64,000 bases of DNA from Trichosanthes cucumerina. Its lineage: Eukaryota > Streptophyta > Magnoliopsida > Cucurbitales > Cucurbitaceae. Below are positions 56,567-64,000 of this stretch, piece by piece (positions within the stretch are counted from its first letter, which is position 1; each line of letters starts with the position of its first letter). Under the pieces are notes generated by a model. It was not told the DNA's origin. It worked only from the letters and a program-made list of their open reading frames with translations, and did no database searches. Location: positions 27,039,898-27,103,897 of the forward strand of contig CM071844.1 in NCBI GenBank assembly GCA_036507285.1. The letters are read 5' to 3'. A program made the translations under genes and the position numbers.

Positions 56567-58013
56567 TATATGTGATATAATTGATATAATATATAGTTTT
56601 CATGTGAATTAGATTCACATATTAACTATGGTATAAAAATTAGGTTGGAAACCTTATTCTGGTAACACCATGGATGCGACACATTTTGTAATTAGTATAA
56701 ATGAGGTAATCCAACTCATTCATGTTGTTGACATGCGAGTGGGGCATCTTGTATGAAGAGTTCATACAAGACCGGACTACAAATTATTAGTCTAACCAGC
56801 ATAACGCCGTTAACAGGATAAGACTGATAATTTAGAGATGGTCATTAGTTGCTCGACCTGAATCCTGAGCAAGTTAAGAACTCCTTCTTATAGGGATTTG
56901 TCCTTAGACTAGTATGGGTGAGGCTGGCCTGTAGCGGACTTAATAAGCCTACCTTCTCAGGGACAGAACCTCATAGGTAGCTGGGGACTTAACTATGCAA
57001 GATGAAATTCACTCATTCCTACACTAAGGAATTAGATGGGTTGTTCTCTTAAGAACTGAGTCCAGGTCTTCAACAACGGGGCCCCGCTCTCTAAACTGAC
57101 TTAGGAGGGCATGAGTTTATGGTAGGACCATAGACTTGTTGTTCATTAGAGGATCAGTGGTGCTTAAGGAGCAAAGAGGTAATCACAGGGGTAAAACGGT
57201 AATTTGACCCAACTGTAATTATGAACAACCTGTAAAGGGTCGACTCATGGGTAATGATTATATCAATGGACACAATATAATCTACAGTGAGGAGAGTGCA
57301 ACTACAAGTCTATAGTGGAGTGACTTGTAGTTAATGAATATTGATTAACAGAATCAAAGAGTTTGATCAGTTAATCTCACATAATTGGAGCTCATGAACT
57401 GTAGGTCTATTAGGTCCCTCCGTTGGCTCAACATGGTAATATTGAGGGTATAAAGTTATGAATGAAATTGAAGTGTTCAATTTCATATATGAGGTGTTAT
57501 ATCAATTATATGTGATATAATTGATATAATATATAGTTTTAATGTGAATTAGATTCACATATTAACTATATACTAATGAGAGAATGAATGAGGGATATGA
57601 TGGTAATTTCCATCCTATTTCCCTATAAATAGTTGCATGAGATGCAATTTTTGGTTAAGGCTTTTTGAAAAAACCCTAGAATTCTCTCTAATTGTGTTGA
57701 AAAGAGTTCCAAACACAATTCCATAAGACCACCTCACCTTATCCTAAAGGAACCCACCTTCCTCCCTCACCTAGAGAACAACGGAGAAGATCTGGTGGTG
57801 GAACTTCACAAGGTTCGAGTTGTTGCTGAGATCGTGATCTATTGAGGAGGGATTCGTGAAGAAAGTAATCTTCAAAAGTAACATCTTGCTGTCATACTTT
57901 GTATTACATGCTTAATCTTATATTTATATATATTATTCTTGAATTAAATCTTTGCAATAAAATAAAGAACACACGATTCACAATCGCTTCCGCTGCAGGA
58001 TTCTATCCCTTCA
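56567..58013 (+). repeat. Chimeric LTR of Copia-4 (family C-like)
   Basis: About 60 bases of the late-LTR AT-rich block (as at 57505-57565) are joined at CTAT to the early-LTR block GGTATAAAAATTAGGTTGG; from there the LTR is colinear with family C to CCCTTCA at 58013. The normal TGTTGGG start is missing. TATA-like CCCTATAAATAG near 57622; donor-like TTCAAAA/GTAACATC with GT at 57878. Confidence 0.8.
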
Positions 58014-58015
58014 AT

Positions 58016-58028
58016 TGGTATCAGAGAC
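58016..58028 (+). other. Primer-binding site (tRNA-iMet)
   Basis: TGGTATCAGAGAC, one change from the family consensus, two bases after the LTR. Confidence 0.88.
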
Positions 58029-60062
58029 CAATTGTGTTCTTGTTTTTGTTCTGGATTTATCAAGAACAAAAGGGGGGATTTACTGTTTTTATGTGATGAA
58101 TGAACGATTTGCGAAATTAGATGTTTTTCTTTTTTGGCACATAGATTTAAAATTTTTCTATTGAATCGTTCAATGTAAGGGTTCGGTGTATGGGCAAATT
58201 TAAAGTGTGTGTCGATCGAGGAAAAGTGATTATTGAAAATAACGGATAAAAAATGAGCAAAACAGCAAAAGGTGTTTGTTATACTGTGTGCAGCGTTGCA
58301 ACGGTGTTTTTTAGCGTTGCAACGCCAATCAGGTGGTATTCAGGTTCCAGACAGGTGCAGCGTTGCAACGCGCCTCCCAGCGTCACAACGCTTTGACGAT
58401 GAGGCCTTGGCGTTGCAATGTTTGCACGGGCGTCGCAACGCTGAAGCTGCTGAGGCGCGCGACATGAAGAGAGGCGTTAACGCTGCGAGTAACGCTTTCA
58501 ATGGGCGTAAACGGACAAGGTGCGCTGCGTTGCACGCGCAGCGCTTTCGGAGATTTCTCAACGGGCAGAAAACGTTTTTTTAAATTTTATTTAATATAAA
58601 AACGTTTTATATTAATTTTTATTGAATAATATTAATTTTAATTAGTATAATTAGATTTTATTAATGAAATTAATTTTTAGGGTGCCAAAAATGGTCTAAT
58701 TTTGCTATTTAAATTATGCAATTGTTGTATAATTATTGCCATGCATATGCTTTTATTTTAGATATCCCACCTTAGGTTAAGCATTTCCATGCATCATTTA
58801 TAATATAAAGTGTTATATTATATAGTTTGCATGTATAATTAATATAAGGTGTTATATTAATTAATGGAAAACATTGGCATGTATTATAATTCATGAGATG
58901 AATATGCTATGTATGTTTATTATTCATGTGATGGATGATCAAGTAAATATAACATACTATGCATGTCACCTAAGGTTAATTATTAGTTTTAAAATGTTTA
59001 GAACTTGGAATTAATAGACTTAAGGTTATCTAGTTCTAATTAGATTAGAATTAGGAACCATGTAATTTATAAACAAAACTCTGTCTAAGGAAGGTTTTGT
59101 CTAGGCTGGGGTATTTAAGCTGACGGAAACGGAACACCCTTACCTAGGAACTGACCTGGGAGTGAATTTTAATCAGAGATTTTATAAATTATAGTAGCGT
59201 CAGTGGGTTTATTAAGGGGTTAATAAACTAGAAATCCTAGGCTTAATATAAAGAGTTATATTAGCAAACTTAGGATAAAATCAATATAAGAGTTATATTG
59301 ATAAGTTTAGGTAAAACCCTTAGTCGGGTTTAGCCTAAGTCTTTTTCCTATAAAGTTAAAGTATCCAGTGGAAGGAAAGGAGTATATGATACATATTTTT
59401 CCACCTACGTTTCTCCGGGAAGTTCACACAGCGAGACTCATACTTGGCCTCGTGGCGCAAACGGGAGCGTCCCCCTTCGGATGGTGTTTGTATGAGTCAA
59501 TATCAAGGTGAATGGAGAGGGTACTTATAGTGAGTGGGAGCAGGTTTAGTGAAAACAAAACCTATGGTCTCTTCTGTCGGTTCACACCGTAAGATCGCTA
59601 TGGTCAGCATGCTAGTTTGGCTTGGACCAAACAATCCCTTCGGAGGGCTTGATCATAGGGGATCGAACACTGTGGACACCCGAAAGGGATAAAGATTTCC
59701 TTAGTATGTTTTTCAACCAGTCGTCCCTTCGACAGATTTTGTTGGATGGGGACTCTGGGATCTAAAGACAGAGAGTTACACTCACAAGGTACATAAGTAG
59801 TGTATGTATCCTGACCAAATAATGGTAACTAAAGCCTATAGGAATAAGAGTTATTTTGGCATTAGATTTTGGTCAAGAATGTTTTGATCCAGAGGAGGAG
59901 TGTTTTTTATTACCCTTCGGTGTCATACATTCTAAACCTTTGGAGTATCATTGCAAATTATAAATGACCTAGAAATCATTTAATAATTAGCTAAAACATG
60001 ATTGGATTAGACAATTATAGAAAGAAACTTATACAAGTTTTTTTTTGTAAATTTCAGCAAAA
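58029..60062 (+). other. Copia-4 noncoding leader
   Basis: Conserved with the other family C leaders: AT-rich middle, CCCACCTTAGGTTAAGC block, TTCACACCGTAAG and GGCGCAAACGGGAGCGT blocks. Many upstream ATGs and no domain. Confidence 0.8.
58288..58560 (+). repeat. GCGTTGCAACGC palindrome cluster 6
   Basis: Exact copies at 58314-58325 and 58360-58371; near copies GCGTTGCAACGG, GCGTCACAACGC, GCGTCGCAACGC. It begins about 275 bases after the primer site. A 103-codon frame across it is a composition effect. Confidence 0.88.
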
Positions 60063-60960
60063 ATGTCTAGCTCTATTATTTCCTTACTGGGTGCGGAGAA
60101 ATTAACCAGAGAGAACATGATGTCTTGGAAAAACAAAGTTAACACTATTTTGGTAGGGGATGATCTGACGTTTGTGTTGACTGAGTAGTGTCCTCAGGTG
60201 CCAGGCTCGAATGCTACACGAAATGTTCGTGATGCATATGATCGATGGATCAAGGCCAATGATAAGGCCAAGGTTTATATGCTGGCAAGTATGTCTGACA
60301 TATTAGCCAAGAAGAACGAGGGCATGATGACCGCTAAAGAAATCATGGATTCATTGCAGGGTATGTTTGGACAACAGTCTACACAGGCCCGACACAATGC
60401 CCTCAAGTATATATTCAACTCAAGGATGCCAGAGGGTTCATCTGTTCGGGATCATGTCCTGGATATGATGGTACACTTTAACATCGCGGAGTCGAATGGT
60501 GCTTCTATCGATGAATCGAGCCAGGTCAGCTTCATTCTGGAAACTCTTACAGATAGTTTCCTACAGTTTAGAAGTCATGTTGTTATGAACGAGCTTACTT
60601 TTAATCTTACCTCCCTTCTGAATGAACTCCAGACCTTTCAATCTTTGATGAAAATTCAAGGATCGAAAAGTGAGGCAAATGTTGCTAGTAGGAGTTATCA
60701 TAGGTTCGACCTCTAGATCAAAAACAATGGATTCATCTTCTTCTAACCTGAAAGGGAAGAAAAAGTACATGAAAAAGGTTGGTAAATAGAAACGAGCTGA
60801 CAAAGTCGCCGCCTAGAAGGGCAAGAAGGTCAAAGAAGTTGCAGACAAAGGAAAGTGTTTTCACTGCAATGAAGATGAGCATTGAAAACGAAACTGTACG
60901 AAGTACATTGCAGAAAAGAAAAAGGAAGGTAAATATGATTTACTTTGCTTAGAAGCTTGT
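60063..60960 (+). pseudogene. Copia-4 gag
   Basis: MSSSIISLLGAEKLTRENMM start at 60063, TAG at 60186-60188 (the others have GAG), then the capsid YDRWIKANDKAKVYML, FGQQSTQARHNALKYIF, ILETLTDSFLQFRSH to about 60700. A frameshift follows after SYHRFDL, a lysine-rich stretch with stops, and the zinc knuckle CFHCNEDEH-stop-KRNC near 60856-60897, in a third frame, where the Trp codon is TGA. Confidence 0.85.
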
Positions 60961-61330
60961 TTAGTGGATAATGATAAAACTGCTTGGATACTTGATTTGA
61001 CGCCACTAATCATGTTTTCTCTTCTTTTCAGAGAATTGATTCCTCACAGCAGCTACACATAAAGGAGAGATAACACTCCAGGTTGGAAATGGAGAAGTCG
61101 TCTCAGCTGTAGCAATTAGCACGATGAAACTTAATTTTGGCAAGAAATATATGTTGTTAGACAATATATTAGTGATACTAGGGTTTACTAGAAATCTTAT
61201 TTCAATTTCTTACCTTATAGAACAATGTATTTCTGTTTCGTTTTCTTTGAATAAAGTATTTATTTTAAAGAAAGGTGTGGAAATATGTTCAGCTTCATTA
61301 GAAGATGGGTTGTATGTTTTAAGGCCTAAT
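60961..61330 (+). pseudogene. Copia-4 aspartic protease
   Basis: The active-site region reads AWILD- then loses frame (deletion in DSGATNH); downstream MKLNFGKKYMLLDNILVILGF, SISYLIEQCISVSF and ASLEDGLYVLRPN are in the pol frame. TGA at 61331-61333. Confidence 0.8.
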
Positions 61331-62200
61331 TGAGTCAAAATGGTTTTGAACACTGAATTATTTAAAACTGCAAACACACAAACTAAGAAACGTAAAATTA
61401 CTCCTAAAGAAAATGCTCATCTTTGGCATCTTAGATTGGGTCACATAAATCTCAATAGGATTGAGCGATTGGTAAAGAATGGACTTCTAAATGAGTTAGA
61501 AGAAAATACTTTACCTGTATGTGAATCTTGCCTATAAGGCAAAACGACTAAAAGACCTTTTAGTGGAAAAGGTTATAAAGTCAAAGAATCTCTTGAGCTT
61601 ATACACTCAGACCTTTGTGGTCTGATGAATGTTAAAGCCAGAGGAGGTTATGAATGTTTCATCTCTTTCATAGATGATTATTCTAGATTTGGGCATATTT
61701 ACCTAATGCATCATAAGTATGAAGCACTTGAAAAGTTCAAGGAATTCAAGATTGAAGTTGAAAATCAATTAGGTAAAACAATTAAAACACTTCGATCAGA
61801 TCGAGGTGGAGAGTATATGGATTTAAAATTCAAGAACTATATGACAGAACATGAAATTACATCCCAACTCTCAGCTCCCGGTACACCAGAGCAAAATGGT
61901 GTATCGAAAAGGAGAAATAAAACCTTGTTGGACATGGTTCGATCAATGATGAGTTATGCTCATCTCTCTAATTCTTTTTTGAGTTGCGCAGTAGACACTG
62001 CAGGATACATTTTGAACAATGTGCCATCAAAGAGTGTTTCTGAAACACATTTTGAACTCTGGAAAGGACATAAAGGTAGTTTATGTCATTTACGAATTTG
62101 GAGTTGTCCAGCACATGTTCTTGTGACAATTCCAAAGAAGTTTGATTCACGTTCAAAATTGTGCCTATTCGTAGGCTACCTAAAAGAAACAAGAGGTTGA
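61331..62200 (+). pseudogene. Copia-4 pre-integrase finger and integrase
   Basis: HLWHLRLGHINLNRIERLVKNG and CESCL- then TAA at 61538 (GAA in relatives), ELIHSDLCG, FISFIDDYSRFGHIYL, LRSDRGGEYM, then EQNGVSKRRNKTLL: the catalytic Glu is Lys, as in Copia-3. The post-core part SFLSCAVDTAGYILNNVPSK follows and ends at TGA 62198-62200. No frameshift in this domain. Confidence 0.85.
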
Positions 62201-63508
62201 TTATTATATGATCCTAAGGAAGATAAGGTATTTGTGTCGACAAATGCCACTTTCTTAGAGGAGGACCACATAAGGGACCACAAACCAAGAAGTAAAGTTG
62301 TATTAAGTGAGTTAGACGGAACAATAGCAAAGGTTGCTAATAAAACTAGTACGTCAACAGAAGTTGTTGATACTAGCTTGTCTAGTCATAAGAGTCTATC
62401 TCAAGAGTTGAGTATGCCTCGACGTAGTGGGAGGGTTATAACACAACCTAACCGTTACATGGATTTATCTAAAACCCAAGTTGTTATACCAGATGATGAC
62501 TGTGAGGATCCATCGACTTATAATCAAGCGATGGTTGACAAAGACAAACACAAATGGGTCATAGCCATGGACCAAGAAATGGAGTCTATGTACTTCAATT
62601 CTGTTTGGGATCATGTAGATAAACCTGATGGGGTAAAACATATAGGTTGTAAGTGGATCTACAAGAGAAACCGTGGTGTAGATGGAAAGGTGCAAACCTT
62701 TAAAGCTAGACTAGTAGCAAAGGGTTATACCCAAGTTGAAGGGGTTGACTATGAGGAAACCTTTTTGCCTGTTGCTATGATAAAGTCTATCCGTATCCTA
62801 CTTGCCATTGCCGCATATTATGACTATTAGGTATGGCAAATGGATGTCAAGACAGCATTCTTGAATGACAATCTTGACGAGAACATCTACATGGACCAAC
62901 CCAAAGGGTTCATTGAACCAGGACAAGAGCAAAAGGTTTGCAGGCTTAAAAGGTCTATCTATGGACTGAAACAACCCTTTAGGTCCCGGAATATAAGATT
63001 TGATGAGGCAATCAAATCTTTTGGCTTTGATGAAAATGATGATGAACCTTGTGACTACAAGAAAATCATCAATAGTTCTGTCGCATTCCTAGTTCTATAT
63101 GTGGATGATATCCTACTCATTGGGAATGATGTAGGTTATCTTACTTACATTATAAATTGGCTAGCAACACAATTCAAAATAAAAGATTTGGATGAAGTGC
63201 AGTTTGTTTTAGGGATCTAGATTGTCGAGAACGGCAAGAATAAAACACTAGCCATGTCTCAGACATCGTACATCGACAAAGTGTTGTTGAGGTTTAAGAT
63301 GCAAGACTCCAAAAAGGGTTTATTACCTTTTATATATGGAGTTCATTTGTCTAAGGAACAGTGTCCTAAGACACCTCAAGGAGTTGAGGACATGAGACAG
63401 ATTCCTTATGCATTAGTTGTTGGGAGCCTGATATACGTCATGATGTGTACTAGGCCAGACATCTGTTTTGCAGTTGGAATGGTCTGTAGGTATCAATCCA
63501 ATCCATGA
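62201..63508 (+). pseudogene. Copia-4 reverse transcriptase
   Basis: Linker with TFLEEDHIRDHKPRSK and PSTYNQAMVD, then VWDHVDKPDGVKHIGCKWIY, FKARLVAKGYTQVEGVDYEE, a TAG at 62828-62830, QMDVKTAFLND (catalytic Asp), GFIEPGQEQKVCRLKRSIYG, YVDDILLIGND at about 63100 (catalytic Asp pair), a TAG at 63218-63220, and ARPDICFAVGMV-type sequence to TGA 63506. Catalytic residues remain; stops make it non-functional. Confidence 0.87.
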
Positions 63509-64000
63509 CCTGAACACTGGACTACGGTTTAAAAGATCCTTAAGTATCTTCGGAGAACAAGGAACTACATGCTTGTGTATGGGGCTAAGGATTTGATCCT
63601 TATAGAATACACAGATTTTGACTTTTAGACTGATAAAGATTCTCAGAAATCTACATCAGGGTTTCTATATACTCTTAACGGAGGAGCTGTAGTATGGCGA
63701 AGCGTCAAGCAGGGTTGCATTGCTGACTCCACCATGGAGGACGAATATGTAGCAGCTTGTAAAGCAGCAAAAGAGGTCGTTTGGTTAAGGAAATTTATGT
63801 TAAATTTGGAAGTTGTTCCAAATATGAGTTTTCCCATCACGGTGTATTGTGATAACAGTGGTGTCGTGGCCAATTCAAGGGAACCCCGAAGTTACAAGAG
63901 GGGAAAGCATATTGAGCGAAAATATCATCTTATCAGGGAGATTGTGCATCGAGGAGACGTGATCGGCACGAAGATAGCCTCAGAGCACAACATTGTTGAT
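63509..64000 (+). pseudogene. Copia-4 RNase H (runs off the window)
   Basis: ILKYLRRTRNYMLVYGAKDL, an LQTDKDSQKSTSG-like stretch with a stop, NGGAVVWRSVKQG, EEYVAACKAAKEVVWLRKFM, YCDNSGVVANSREP, then HIERKYHLIREIVHRGD and KIASEHNIVD at the edge. Several nonsense codons (63508, about 63626). Confidence 0.82.

Larger units (their letters stand above)
57878..60057 (+). other. Predicted leader intron (2180 bases) of Copia-4
   Basis: Donor CAAAA/GTAACATC in the LTR and acceptor TTTTTTTGTAAATTTCAG (AG 60056-60057) five bases before the gag ATG. Same layout as in the family A copy and, for the acceptor, Copia-2. Confidence 0.5.
56567..64000 (+). mobile_element. Copia-4: chimeric-LTR copia element running off the right edge
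   Basis: Chimeric, 5'-truncated LTR (56567-58013), perfect primer context, 2-kb leader with palindrome cluster, gag from 60063, then PR, INT, RT and most of RNase H up to the window end. From 61124 to 63508 pol stays in a single frame, broken only by nonsense codons. It shares most with Copia-3 in gag and pol. The right LTR is outside. Confidence 0.85.

Noticed and set aside
17250..58560. Palindrome clusters as a CRISPR array
   Set aside because: Spacing is irregular, repeats are only 12-16 bases and degenerate, there are no cas genes, and the context is plant retrotransposons.
61124..63508. Reading Copia-4 as a functional gene with recoded stops
   Set aside because: Six stops of all three types, a lost integrase Glu and a broken protease site make an inactive relic the simple explanation.

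Overview
This is a transposon-dense stretch of a flowering-plant nuclear genome, of the pericentromeric kind. The evidence is that nearly all of it belongs to LTR retrotransposons of both plant superfamilies (Ty1/copia and Ty3/gypsy, including chromovirus-type and Athila-type parts), many with TG...CA ends, initiator-tRNA-Met primer sites and 5-bp target-site duplications (TSDs). The copia gag (MSSSIIALL start) looks like gag/pol proteins I remember from cucurbits, so a cucurbit is my best guess, held weakly. I find no convincing host gene, tRNA, rRNA or CRISPR array.

Layout. 1-2670: pol tail and 3' LTR of a Ty3/gypsy chromovirus. 2671-3931: LTR scraps, two of them inverted. 3932-10227: a badly decayed minus-strand copia (Copia-1). 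10251-13168 plus 30449-30838: a plus-strand copia (Copia-2), split by a nearly complete minus-strand copia (Copia-3, 13169-30448). Copia-3 itself hosts a coding-free LTR element (14992-21040, TSD GATGA) and a solo LTR (23687-25660, TSD AACAT). 30839-40722: an older LTR copy carrying a solo LTR (31172-32969, TSD GAGAG) and a young gypsy element with no coding capacity (33169-40383, TSD TTATA). 40723-45710: an Athila-like element with gag and an extra upstream ORF but no pol. 45711-49311: AT-rich unassigned DNA with a solo LTR (46128-47948, TSD CATAT). 49312-53780: a copia 5' LTR, leader and partial gag, cut by another copia LTR and leader (53781-56566), then a copia with chimeric LTR and nearly full gag-pol running off the right edge (56567-64000).

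The copia LTRs fall into three related families: A (about 1.95 kb), B (about 1.8 kb) and C (about 1.57 kb). They share internal blocks and the word TTCCGCTGC near the 3' end. Behind them lies one gag-PR-INT-RT-RNaseH polyprotein type, dead in every copy seen through stops, frameshifts or insertions.

Two signals stand out. First, copia copies carry a good 5' splice donor late in the LTR and a canonical TTTCAG acceptor just before the gag ATG, predicting a 2.1-2.4 kb leader intron that holds the primer site. Second, that leader contains a cluster of a short perfect palindrome (GCGTTGCAACGC, up to CAGCGTTGCAACGCTG), and the same cluster sits just upstream of the TATA box in the unrelated Athila-like LTR.
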